Shown: positions 8,118-15,055, counted from the first letter of the stretch. The stretch: DNA of 15,397 bases from Gammaproteobacteria bacterium RIFCSPHIGHO2_12_FULL_37_34 (GCA_001801495.1 MGXW01000105.1:1-15397); one strand, 5' to 3'. Notes: a model not told the origin generated them from the letters alone. Made by a program: numbers and translations.

Positions 8118-8874
8118 ACTTCGATTAGGAAAATTACCTCGGTTAGTAAAAGATTATATTAAACATCTCGAACAAGTTCGTAGTGATTTCGTTGCTAATG
8201 TTTCTCATGAATTACGCACACCACTCACGGTGATTCAGGGGTATCTTGAAACATTAATAAATAATAAACATCCAGACAAAAAAACGTTGAATAAAATTTT
8301 TACTCAAATGTATCAACATAGTATACGTATGGCAGATATTATTGAGGATTTGTTGTTGTTATCGCATTTAGAAAGTGAAGATCATCCATCAGATGAAAAG
8401 AAAGGTATTGTGATCGCAGATATTTTAAAGACAATTAAACTAGATGCAAAAAATTTAAGCGGTGAAAAAAAACATAGAATTAGTTTACGAGCCAATGCTT
8501 ACGTATTAATGAATGGCTCTGAAAATGAGTTAAGAAGTTTATTTTCTAATCTTATTGTGAATGCAATTAAATACACACCAGATCAAGGTCATATTCATAT
8601 TGAATGGGGTAGCGACCCTCATGGGCGAGGAATATTTCGTGTTTCTGATACGGGAATTGGTATAGCAAAAGAGCATCTTCCGCGCGTGACGGAACGATTT
8701 TATCGAGTCGACAAAGCAAGATCACGAGAACGAGGCGGCACGGGATTGGGTTTGGCTATTGTGAAACATGTGCTATTACGACATGCTGGCCAATTAGAAA
8801 TTGAAAGTGTGCCTGATAAAGGCAGTACGTTTACTTGTATTTTCCCAGCCGATCGCATTATTCATAAGCAATGA
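8098..8874 (+). CDS. phoR: PhoR-type histidine kinase lacking membrane sensor and PAS domain
   Basis: From ATG 8098 (258 residues; ATG 8101 is equally likely) this is a kinase core only. It has the dimerisation/phosphoacceptor helix FVANVSHELRTPLTVIQGYL with His37, N box SNLIVNAIKYTP, G1 box DTGIGIAKEH, FYRVDKARSRERG and G2 box GGTGLGLAIVKH. The FYRVDKARSR and TPLTVIQGYLE wording is that of PhoR. E. coli PhoR has 431 residues, with N-terminal membrane segments and a PAS domain. Both are absent here, and the upstream sequence is phoB in another frame, so no lost N-terminus is hidden there. It overlaps phoB by 20 bases and is surely co-transcribed. The protein should be cytosolic; its input signal is unknown and would need a partner. 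Confidence 0.88.
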   Translation: MMKKQNELRLGKLPRLVKDYIKHLEQVRSDFVANVSHELRTPLTVIQGYLETLINNKHPDKKTLNKIFTQMYQHSIRMADIIEDLLLLSHLESEDHPSDEKKGIVIADILKTIKLDAKNLSGEKKHRISLRANAYVLMNGSENELRSLFSNLIVNAIKYTPDQGHIHIEWGSDPHGRGIFRVSDTGIGIAKEHLPRVTERFYRVDKARSRERGGTGLGLAIVKHVLLRHAGQLEIESVPDKGSTFTCIFPADRIIHKQ

Positions 8875-8909
8875 TTGTCATCATTTTGTCATGAATCTTA
8901 AGGCACAAT
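8875..8909 (+). promoter_or_regulatory. Pho box with possible -10 element
   Basis: Directly after the phoR stop are two copies of TTGTCAT (8875-8881 and 8886-8892) separated by four bases. This is the geometry of the E. coli Pho box (two CTGTCAT-like heptamers, 11-base period). A CACAAT (8904-8909) starts 11 bases after the box, close to the spacing seen in PhoB-activated promoters, where the box replaces the -35. It would drive the gene at 8925. The -10 is weak and the implied leader is very short, so the start of transcription is uncertain. Confidence 0.6.
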
Positions 8910-8924
8910 TAGCTTGAAGTATTG

Positions 8925-9713
8925 ATGATATGGGTGAAGACAGTGCGCAAGATCGTGTATTTTTTCAAAAATCGTTTTAATTCATGCCAAAAAGCACTGA
9001 CTACGCTTGGTTGTATCATTGGGGTGCCTTTATCTATCATTCTCATTATAACTGGTGTTGCTGCTATTCCATTTACTGGTGCTAGTTCATTATTGCCTTC
9101 TTCGCTCGCTCTTTTGTTATTTTTGGTTATTGTGACAGGAAGTTTTGCATCAGCAGGGAAATATATTGGCTTATCACTGGATACGATTCTAAACAAAGAA
9201 CAATTAACCAATGAGAAAATTGCTACTATTGCAGGTTGTTGCATCGGGCTTACGCTATCTATCGTCGCTATTCCGCTACATTTTGTTGGAGTACGTTTTA
9301 TTCTTGAAAAAGCCGCCATTGCGATGTGGGCGTTATTTACTTATTTTGTGCCGTTAACTATAGGGGCGTTTGGATCTGCCTGTTCATACATTGGTCGATC
9401 GATTGATACGATTACGAATCAAAAAACTATTTTTGATTTTTTTGAAAAACAAGAATCACGACCACCGCAGGAGAAACAGATTATAGAAAGCCATGCATTC
9501 GTCAATAAAAAACTGATTAAAAAAGCAGCATTCCCACCGCGTTTAAAAGCCATCAGTAATAAAAAAAACAGCCATCTGCACTTTTTTTTCAAGCGACATG
9601 CTACGTATAAAAAGTTATCTGTTACAATACCAAACTATACTATTTCTGTAATCGGTCAACAAAATATCATCATGATAGGTAAACAAAATGATTCGTACTC
9701 GATTCGCCCCTAG
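8925..9713 (+). CDS. Membrane protein with two tandem internal repeats, unknown function
   Basis: This 262-residue protein is not recognised. It contains two copies of a unit of about 67 residues. Repeat 1 (26-92) begins TTLGCIIGVPLSII and ends GSFASAGKYIGLSLDTILNK. Repeat 2 (100-167) begins ATIAGCCIGLTLSIV and ends GAFGSACSYIGRSIDTITNQ. Each unit has two hydrophobic segments, giving about four membrane helices, followed by a soluble, lysine-rich tail (168-262). The N-terminus is basic (VKTVRKIVYFFKNRF). I chose ATG 8925; the preceding TTG 8922 is also in frame. The ribosome site is weak (GAAG). The last 26 bases overlap the start of gltX in another frame, so the genes are probably co-transcribed. 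A Pho box lies just upstream, suggesting phosphate-responsive expression. Confidence 0.75.
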   Translation: MIWVKTVRKIVYFFKNRFNSCQKALTTLGCIIGVPLSIILIITGVAAIPFTGASSLLPSSLALLLFLVIVTGSFASAGKYIGLSLDTILNKEQLTNEKIATIAGCCIGLTLSIVAIPLHFVGVRFILEKAAIAMWALFTYFVPLTIGAFGSACSYIGRSIDTITNQKTIFDFFEKQESRPPQEKQIIESHAFVNKKLIKKAAFPPRLKAISNKKNSHLHFFFKRHATYKKLSVTIPNYTISVIGQQNIIMIGKQNDSYSIRP

Positions 9714-11061
9714 CCCCACAGGGTATTTGCATATAGGTGGTGCTCGCACCGCTCTATATTGCTGGTTGTATGCGCGTAAAATGCAAGGTAAGTTTATTTT
9801 GCGCATTGAAGATACTGATCGTGAACGTTCTACTGCTGAATCGGTACAGGCTATTTTAGATGGCTTGGTGTGGTTGGGGTTAGATTATGATGAAGGTCCT
9901 TATTATCAAACCCAACATATGGATCGTTATCGGGAAGTGATTCATCTGTTATTAGAACAAGGTAAGGCCTATCGTTGTTATTGTACCAAAGAACGTTTAG
10001 AAAAATTGCGTGAAGCCCAATTGGCACGTAAAGAAAAACCTCGTTATGATGCTTTGTGTCGTAATTTAACAACCACCCAAGAAGATTCTTTCGTGATACG
10101 GTTTAAGAATCCAACTGATGGGATAGTTGAGTTTAATGACTTGATTCGCGGCAAATTAAGTTTTGCTAATACAGAATTAGATGATTTAATTATTGCTCGC
10201 AGTGATGGCATGCCAACTTATAATTTCACTGTTGTAGTAGATGATTGGGATATGAAAATTACCCATGTGATTCGCGGAGATGATCATATTAATAATACGC
10301 CGCGCCAAATTAATATTTTGCGTGCGCTTGGCGCAACATTACCGCATTATGCGCATGTTCCTATGATTTTGGGAAGTGATGGCAAACGTCTTTCCAAACG
10401 CCATGGTGCAGTTAGTGTGTTGCAATACCGTGAAGAAGGGTTTTTACCGGCAGCGTTAATTAATTATTTAGTGCGTTTGGGTTGGTCGCATGGCAATCAA
10501 GAAATTTTTTCCATTGAAGAATTGATTCATTATTTTGACGTTACTGATATCAATCGTGCGCCCGCTGCTTTTAATCAAGAAAAATTAATGTGGTTGAATC
10601 AACATTACATTAAAACGGGTGATCCTGCTGTAGTCATGAAAGAATTTGCTTGGCAATTAGAAAAATTAGGCATCTATACGGCAAATGGGCCGCCATTAAA
10701 TGAAGTGACCCATGCGCAGTGTGAACGTGTTAAAACCTTACGTGAGATGGCTGAGCGTAGCCGGTATTTTTATGAAGAAGTGATAGTAACGGATGATATG
10801 CGCACTCACTTTACTGCTGAATTAATGGGAGCGTTAGTCATGCTGCGCGATCGTTTGGCTCATTTAGCGATATGGACGAAGGAAATGATACATGAGACAC
10901 TCATGGAAGTTGCTAAGATACATGATTTTAAAATGGGAAAACTAGCGCAACCAGTGCGAATAGCACTTACTGGTGGAAGCGTATCGCCACCTATTGATGT
11001 CACTATTTATTTAATTGGTCGCAAACGAGTGATTGAGCGTTTAAATCATATTTTAACTTGA
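9688..11061 (+). CDS. gltX: Glutamyl-tRNA synthetase
   Basis: GluRS attaches glutamate to tRNA-Glu. The 457-residue class I enzyme shows RFAPSPTGYLHIGGARTAL (HIGH-type motif HIGG at 15-18), IEDTDRERS (40-48), the zinc ligands Cys97, Cys99, Tyr120 and Cys124 (CYCTKERLEKLREAQ to YDALC), VIRGDDHINNTPRQ (194-207) and the KMSKS-type loop KRLSKRHG (233-240). The C-terminal anticodon-binding part ends with QPVRIALTGG and ERLNHIL, as in full-length bacterial enzymes. The start overlaps the preceding membrane gene by 26 bases. The ribosome site is poor (ATAGG), and a TATACT at 9636-9641 inside the upstream gene might be an internal -10. A matching tRNA-Glu gene lies at 13106. Confidence 0.95.
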   Translation: MIRTRFAPSPTGYLHIGGARTALYCWLYARKMQGKFILRIEDTDRERSTAESVQAILDGLVWLGLDYDEGPYYQTQHMDRYREVIHLLLEQGKAYRCYCTKERLEKLREAQLARKEKPRYDALCRNLTTTQEDSFVIRFKNPTDGIVEFNDLIRGKLSFANTELDDLIIARSDGMPTYNFTVVVDDWDMKITHVIRGDDHINNTPRQINILRALGATLPHYAHVPMILGSDGKRLSKRHGAVSVLQYREEGFLPAALINYLVRLGWSHGNQEIFSIEELIHYFDVTDINRAPAAFNQEKLMWLNQHYIKTGDPAVVMKEFAWQLEKLGIYTANGPPLNEVTHAQCERVKTLREMAERSRYFYEEVIVTDDMRTHFTAELMGALVMLRDRLAHLAIWTKEMIHETLMEVAKIHDFKMGKLAQPVRIALTGGSVSPPIDVTIYLIGRKRVIERLNHILT

Positions 11062-11078
11062 ATAAGGCGAGCTTAGGA

Positions 11079-11402
11079 ATGAAAACTGAAGCAAATATAC
11101 GAGACATCGATATTGATCTTAAGAATAATGAGAATAAAACGTTGCCGCCTCATTATGATGTTACTCTTCATTATGAAGATGGTTCTGAAGTGGTGATTCA
11201 TGCTTTAAGCGCTCAAGACATATTAAATCGGTTTCAGGCGCACCTGACAGAGGATCAAGCAATAGCGTTTAGAACCCAAACGATGATAGAGACTCATTTT
11301 TTGTCTGCACACATCCAACCTGCTGCTTACCAACCGCCTATTGTTGAAGGCGATCCAGTAGATGAGCATCACAATGAGCGATGTCGATGCGTTATGATGT
11401 GA
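11079..11402 (+). CDS. Small protein with C-terminal CaaX-type prenylation motif
   Basis: This 107-residue protein is of unknown family. Its last eight residues are ERCRCVMM. Cys104-Val-Met-Met is a textbook CaaX box (cysteine, aliphatic pair, terminal Met favouring farnesyl transfer), with an extra Cys102 next to it as in palmitoylated Ras tails. Bacteria have no protein prenyltransferase, but Legionella effectors such as AnkB use host enzymes through such tails. Residues 20-42 (TLPPHYDVTLHYEDGSEVVI) look like a beta hairpin, and 43-75 are helical. A proline-rich, flexible stretch (80-95) precedes the tail. I chose ATG 11079, with AAGGCGAG upstream; a TTG at 11058 would overlap gltX by four bases and add seven residues. 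It is probably co-transcribed with gltX and converges on the HAD-like gene. The effector role is inferred. Confidence 0.7.
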   Translation: MKTEANIRDIDIDLKNNENKTLPPHYDVTLHYEDGSEVVIHALSAQDILNRFQAHLTEDQAIAFRTQTMIETHFLSAHIQPAAYQPPIVEGDPVDEHHNERCRCVMM

Positions 11403-11414
11403 TGCGAGCTCAAG

Positions 11415-12779
11415 CTAGCTATTTTGTTTGCTTATTTTGAGTATATGCATCATGCATTTTTTGAAATCGCTTTGGCGAAAACTACGAAAAAAGCTTGGCA
11501 TGCAAGATTGTTTATACGGCTGCAATAGTAACATATTTTCATGTCTGTCATTTATATTATATGCTTGATCGGAAAATGATTCGTTATTATCAAGTGCTGT
11601 TAGCAATTGGTTAGCGAGATTTAGTTTCTCCTTGGTTAGTGTCTGATTACGAAAAAGGCGACTAGTCCAATTGAGAACAATCTTGATCTTGCCGTTTTCT
11701 TTTTCTATTCTTCCTCTTGAAGCAATATAACGATTAATTTCTCGTTCTATGTTATTACGTTTTTTAGGTGTCAGATTGGTAGAAGTAGGAGCGATAGTTG
11801 TGTTTGGTCTAGGGACAGCAGCTGCCGGAGTTGTTTGCGGTGGCGCGATGGTGATGGTAGCATTTGTTTTTTCTTCGCCTGCTTGCTCTTCTTCTTGTAT
11901 CAAGGTTTTAAATTGGGCTAAATTATTTTTATTTTCTAATAGAATAAAAAAGTTACAGCTTTTTGCCTCGGCGTGTTTTTTCGTTATTCCTAGAATGCGT
12001 TTTGTATAGTTAAAATCAATTTGACCTGTTCCTTGAATCTGAAATAGATTGGGTTTGTTATTATTAGGCCCTGCATATTGGTGTAAACGCAAGGTAACAT
12101 GAGCGGGTATTAAATCAGGGTTCGCATGAAAAAGAACATAAAGATGTTCGAGAATATCATCGGAATAGAGATCATCGTAAAAATCATAAATAATCTTAAC
12201 GTTATTTGATTTCTGCAAGGATGCGATTCTATGTATTTGTGCGTAAAGAAGAGAAACCTTTGACTTATCGACTATTGCCCGGTCAGTAGATTGAGAATCA
12301 TTAAAATTATGACCGGCTTCTCTTTTATTATAAAGGTCCGATAATAAATAAGGATCGATGGAATAGAGAGGTTCCCGCGCTTGTGGGTATTGGTTATTAA
12401 GCTTGTCACAGAGATGTGATAACGCAGGGAAACAAGAACCTGTACGAAGTGGTCCGTTTCTTCCTACTCTAACTTTATTCCCATTATCCATGTGACGATC
12501 TTGCCTATTAGATCCTACCATCAAGATAACTTTTTTAAATTCTTTTTTCTGTATCTCTTCAGTTATCTGTTGAACTAATATTTCATTGCAAGGGATTAAA
12601 TGCCGTTTAATTAATTCTTCTTCTAATTCATCCGTTGGGATTAGTTTCTTTTTTTCATAATCAGTGCTAAATTGGTTGGTATAATTTTCATTAAACAAAC
12701 ACCCGTCGAAATCAAAAGAACGGACATTAATAGTTGTTTCTGCTTCACCACCAAAGGAAATTTTTCTCTCGCCGCTCAT
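11415..12779 (-). CDS. HAD-fold phosphatase-like protein, possible effector
   Basis: This 454-residue protein starts at an ATG with CGAGG six bases upstream. The N-terminal half carries HAD-superfamily signatures: motif I FDFDGCLF (22-29; nucleophile Asp23 and Asp25), a motif II candidate VILMVGSN (84-91, Ser90), lysines at 172-174 as motif III, and motif IV YDFYDDLYSDD (198-208). These suggest an Mg-dependent phosphotransferase. Residues 305-338 are a low-complexity Thr/Pro/Ala linker (APPQTTPAAAVPRPNTTIAP). A basic helical C-terminal domain (338-454) follows, with no recognised motif. HAD-type proteins with the RSFDFDGCLF start occur among Legionella-like bacteria, and Ceg4 is a HAD effector of Legionella; relation to it is not established. 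It has its own promoter and converges on the CaaX gene, with 12 bases between them. Confidence 0.72.
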   Translation of the reverse strand: MSGERKISFGGEAETTINVRSFDFDGCLFNENYTNQFSTDYEKKKLIPTDELEEELIKRHLIPCNEILVQQITEEIQKKEFKKVILMVGSNRQDRHMDNGNKVRVGRNGPLRTGSCFPALSHLCDKLNNQYPQAREPLYSIDPYLLSDLYNKREAGHNFNDSQSTDRAIVDKSKVSLLYAQIHRIASLQKSNNVKIIYDFYDDLYSDDILEHLYVLFHANPDLIPAHVTLRLHQYAGPNNNKPNLFQIQGTGQIDFNYTKRILGITKKHAEAKSCNFFILLENKNNLAQFKTLIQEEEQAGEEKTNATITIAPPQTTPAAAVPRPNTTIAPTSTNLTPKKRNNIEREINRYIASRGRIEKENGKIKIVLNWTSRLFRNQTLTKEKLNLANQLLTALDNNESFSDQAYNINDRHENMLLLQPYKQSCMPSFFRSFRQSDFKKCMMHILKISKQNS

Positions 12780-12840
12780 GCATAACCTCGTCTTAATAAT
12801 TTGTTAAGAATCATGTTATTAGAATAATTTTTGAAAGGAA

Positions 12841-12869
12841 ATTATACATTAATTTGTATGGTTTGAGAA
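12841..12869 (-). promoter_or_regulatory. Promoter of the HAD-like gene
   Basis: On the minus strand a perfect TATAAT (complement of 12841-12846) lies 17 bases from TTCTCA (complement of 12864-12869, 4/6). The predicted start near 12834 gives a leader of about 55 bases. Confidence 0.5.
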
Positions 12870-12964
12870 GATTAAAAAGTGTTAAAAAAATGATTATTTT
12901 AGATAACTTTTAAATGTGAGTATCGTTTAAAATTAGTTTTAAAAATGATGTAATTAGACACTAG

Positions 12965-12994
12965 TTGACAAATCTTCGCGACTCTCATTAGAAT
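12965..12994 (+). promoter_or_regulatory. Promoter of the tRNA-Ala/tRNA-Glu operon
   Basis: A perfect TTGACA (12965-12970) and TAGAAT (12989-12994, 5/6) are 18 bases apart. The -10 is followed by CGCTGC, a GC-rich discriminator typical of stringently controlled stable-RNA promoters. The start would be about 13001, roughly 22 bases before tRNA-Ala. Confidence 0.7.
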
Positions 12995-13022
12995 CGCTGC
13001 TCTCTCAGAGATTTATATGAGA

Positions 13023-13095
<73 letters not shown>

Positions 13096-13105
13096 AATCA
13101 TCTTT

Positions 13106-13178
13106 GTCCCCATCGTCTAGAGGCCTAGGACATTGCCCTTTCACGGCACTAACACCGGTTCGAATCCGGTTGGGGACG
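13106..13178 (+). tRNA. tRNA-Glu (anticodon TTC)
   Basis: The layout matches E. coli tRNA-Glu: acceptor GTCCCCA/TGGGGAC, D stem GTC/GAC, anticodon loop CTTTCAC (anticodon TTC), T stem ACCGG/CCGGT around TTCGAAT, and discriminator G. The anticodon stem TTGCC/GGCAC has a T-C mismatch at 27-43, leaving four pairs. CCA is not encoded. A terminator hairpin begins within its last two bases. Confidence 0.95.
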
Positions 13179-13216
13179 ACAATAAAAAAGCAACTATCGT
13201 TGCTCTTTTATTGTCG
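13177..13216. terminator. Long hairpin terminator after tRNA-Glu
   Basis: Arms 13177-13194 and 13199-13216 pair over 18 positions with one mismatch around the loop TATC. The inner GCAAC/GTTGC stem followed by TCTTTTATT is a normal intrinsic terminator for the tRNA transcript. In the minus direction the single mismatch becomes a G-U pair, so it can also stop leftward-read RNA. The outer arm contains the stop codon of the hipA fragment. Confidence 0.75.
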
Positions 13217-13456
13217 TTGACGAATTAATTCGTTATCTGGTAACAAATTATCAAAATAACGATCGACGATATATCCTTTATAAGGTACTTCGGTTAAGGG
13301 CATCGATAAGCTGATGGGACGAGTATTTTCCAAATTTAACCAATTTTTATCATATGTAAATACAGCCATATAACAATAAATTGATTTTATGGCTTTATAG
13401 CCATAAGACGGCATGGATAAAAAAACAGCAAAAGGGTGTTCTTTAGATCTAAACAA
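13208..13456 (-). pseudogene. Truncated hipA fragment (N-terminal subdomain)
   Basis: Within an 82-codon frame, the last 53 codons (13369 down to 13211, stop TAA at 13208-13210) clearly resemble the HipA N-terminal subdomain 1: FTYDKNWL, then RPISLSMPLTEVPYKG and the hallmark YFDNLLPDNELIRQR. Full HipA kinases run to about 440 residues and continue with a serine kinase domain, which is missing. The first 20-odd residues of HipA also have no counterpart; the sequence upstream of MAVFTYD is unrelated and I could not find the missing piece in other frames. Homology stops where the tRNA-Glu terminator arm begins. No hipB or kinase gene is nearby. A free-standing HipS-like protein, as in HipBST systems, is an alternative, but the missing strands and partner make a remnant likelier. 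Confidence 0.7.
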
Positions 13457-13586
13457 AAAATAATTGACTGGTAGATATAACTCATAGACAATCAGTTGAT
13501 TTTTGTTGTTTCGAGGCGTGCTTTTTGCTCCTCGAATTCGCGTTTACATGCTTGGACAATAGCAAATTACAATAAGGAGAAAAAAT

Positions 13587-15002
13587 ATGCAACCTAGACC
13601 ACGTGTAGTTACTTATTCTCATAAGAACATTGAAAAATGGAAAGCGCAACTCGAAAAGAATGAGCAAAAACTTAAAAAGCAACTGACATATATACAAGTC
13701 TATCACGATAATCTTGCGAAAAGAGGTGATTACAAACATGCTGTGCTAGATGCATACTCTGAAAATTTGCAACGACAATCCGAAGTGGTACAACACTGGA
13801 AAACGCAGGTTACAAACAAACAAAAATCTTTAGAGAAAAGTAATCAGGATCTTTCTCGCTATATTGATGAGGCGCAAACATTTCTTACGGCTTTAGGAGA
13901 GAATCCTAAAATAGCATTTGATAGATTGCGTGATAATGTTCTCACGTCTTTAACAGAATATGATAACACTCATCCCATCCAAGATTTTAAAGTACGATTA
14001 TGTTTATATGGGTTAGCAGAAAAACTTACAACAATTTTAACTGAGCAAGAATCTCATGTAGAGGATGAATTAAAAAGTTGGCGAACTAAATATATTCAAT
14101 TATGTGGTTTTATATGGGATTTGTACGATCAATATGTCAAATCAAATGTGAATTTAGATGTTGATTTGCGAGAACGATTAGCGCAATTGGTGCAATCCAC
14201 TCATGTAAAATGGAGGCGTAGTTTGCCTTCTATGAGAGTTGACGAAGACGCGCAAGAACAACATCAGGCAGATTCTTTGAGCATTGGTCAAACTTGTTTT
14301 GGTCAATTTGTTTTGTTTAAAAATAAGAGTCCTATTTTATTTCATCGAACAGAAAGTGATTTAGATAGAGCTGAAAAACAAGACTTTCACACAGCACTCA
14401 TTAATTTACAAGCACAGGCTAAAGTTGGCGATAAAACATTATGCAAATATGCGAAAGAGCTTGCGATTGCAGCTTCCGAAGAAATATCGCAGCAAGAAAG
14501 CGATCAATTCAGACAACCTGAAGATCGTAAACCCGAATATTACGTTTATACACGTATGTTACGGCAGGCAAAAGAATTGTTAGCACATCCGTTTTCTCAA
14601 GAGGGAGAAGATTTTCCAGATACTAGATTGGATCAATTTGCACAATCCGCTTGTTATGTGGCAGGGCAGCCTTCTCATCCAAAATTAAAGAAATTCTTTG
14701 GCGCAGCAGTTGGGTTCATTGGTGCAATAATTGTTGCGGTAAGTGTAATGGCTGCGGTGGCTTCATTTGGTTTTAGCACACCGCTTAGCGCATTTGGTAT
14801 AGCAGTTGGTACCACACTACTATGGCAGGCTGGTAGCATGATTGTTGCAGGAAGCGCGGCTTTGTTAGGTATCGGTGCTAGTATGAAGTTATTTGCATCA
14901 GGGGCTCCTCATGGTGTCTATGAAAAGGCAGATAAATTTAAGCAAGCGCTTGTCAATGTAAACCAGGAACATGATGAACATAAAAATGTGTTTGGTAACT
15001 AG
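13587..15002 (+). CDS. Coiled-coil protein with C-terminal membrane hairpin, unknown
   Basis: This 471-residue protein is not recognised. ATG 13587 has a strong AAGGAGA seven to thirteen bases upstream. Residues 12-100 are rich in Lys, Glu and Gln with heptad-like spacing (IEKWKAQLEKNEQKLKKQL and similar), predicting coiled coil. Residues 100-365 are helical and soluble, with no catalytic motif I know. Residues 371-436 form a glycine/alanine-rich hydrophobic hairpin (FGAAVGFIGAIIVAVSVMAA, then SAFGIAVGTTLL and MIVAGSAALLGIGASM), followed by a short charged tail ending HDEHKNVFGN. The hairpin is similar in character to that of the J-domain protein at the left edge. Coiled coil plus membrane hairpin is a common plan among Legionella and Coxiella effectors, so that role is possible. 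No clear promoter was found in the 130 bases upstream. Confidence 0.75.
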   Translation: MQPRPRVVTYSHKNIEKWKAQLEKNEQKLKKQLTYIQVYHDNLAKRGDYKHAVLDAYSENLQRQSEVVQHWKTQVTNKQKSLEKSNQDLSRYIDEAQTFLTALGENPKIAFDRLRDNVLTSLTEYDNTHPIQDFKVRLCLYGLAEKLTTILTEQESHVEDELKSWRTKYIQLCGFIWDLYDQYVKSNVNLDVDLRERLAQLVQSTHVKWRRSLPSMRVDEDAQEQHQADSLSIGQTCFGQFVLFKNKSPILFHRTESDLDRAEKQDFHTALINLQAQAKVGDKTLCKYAKELAIAASEEISQQESDQFRQPEDRKPEYYVYTRMLRQAKELLAHPFSQEGEDFPDTRLDQFAQSACYVAGQPSHPKLKKFFGAAVGFIGAIIVAVSVMAAVASFGFSTPLSAFGIAVGTTLLWQAGSMIVAGSAALLGIGASMKLFASGAPHGVYEKADKFKQALVNVNQEHDEHKNVFGN

Positions 15003-15019
15003 TTTGCGTGCAATTTAAT

Positions 15020-15055
15020 ACAGGAATTCCCGCTTACAAACGCGGGAACTCCTGT
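15020..15055. terminator. Strong intergenic hairpin between convergent genes
   Basis: Arms 15020-15033 (ACAGGAATTCCCGC) and 15042-15055 (GCGGGAACTCCTGT) pair over 14 positions around the loop TTACAAAC. There is one A-C mismatch when read rightward, but a G-U pair when read leftward, so the RNA hairpin is continuous for sohB transcripts. A long U tract is absent on both sides. It may act as a terminator or as a 3' stabiliser for the two converging genes. Confidence 0.55.

Larger units (their letters stand above)
12780..13022. other. AT-rich divergent intergenic region
   Basis: This region lies between the HAD-like gene (minus) and the tRNA-Ala/tRNA-Glu pair (plus). It contains a promoter for each direction and a highly AT-rich middle (about 12870-12960) that could act as an UP element for the tRNA promoter. 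No reading frame worth calling was seen. Confidence 0.6.

Noticed and set aside
8909..9319. 136-codon minus-strand frame
   Set aside because: It is antisense to the duplicated membrane protein, which has a repeat structure and sensible membrane pattern that this frame lacks.
11749..12009. Hydrophobic plus-strand frame
   Set aside because: It is antisense to the Thr/Pro/Ala linker and neighbouring part of the HAD-like gene, whose composition produces the apparent Val/Gly/Ala run.
13510..13535. Inverted repeat TCGAGG...CCTCGA upstream of the coiled-coil gene
   Set aside because: Six-base arms with a 13-base loop are too weak to call an operator or terminator from one sequence.
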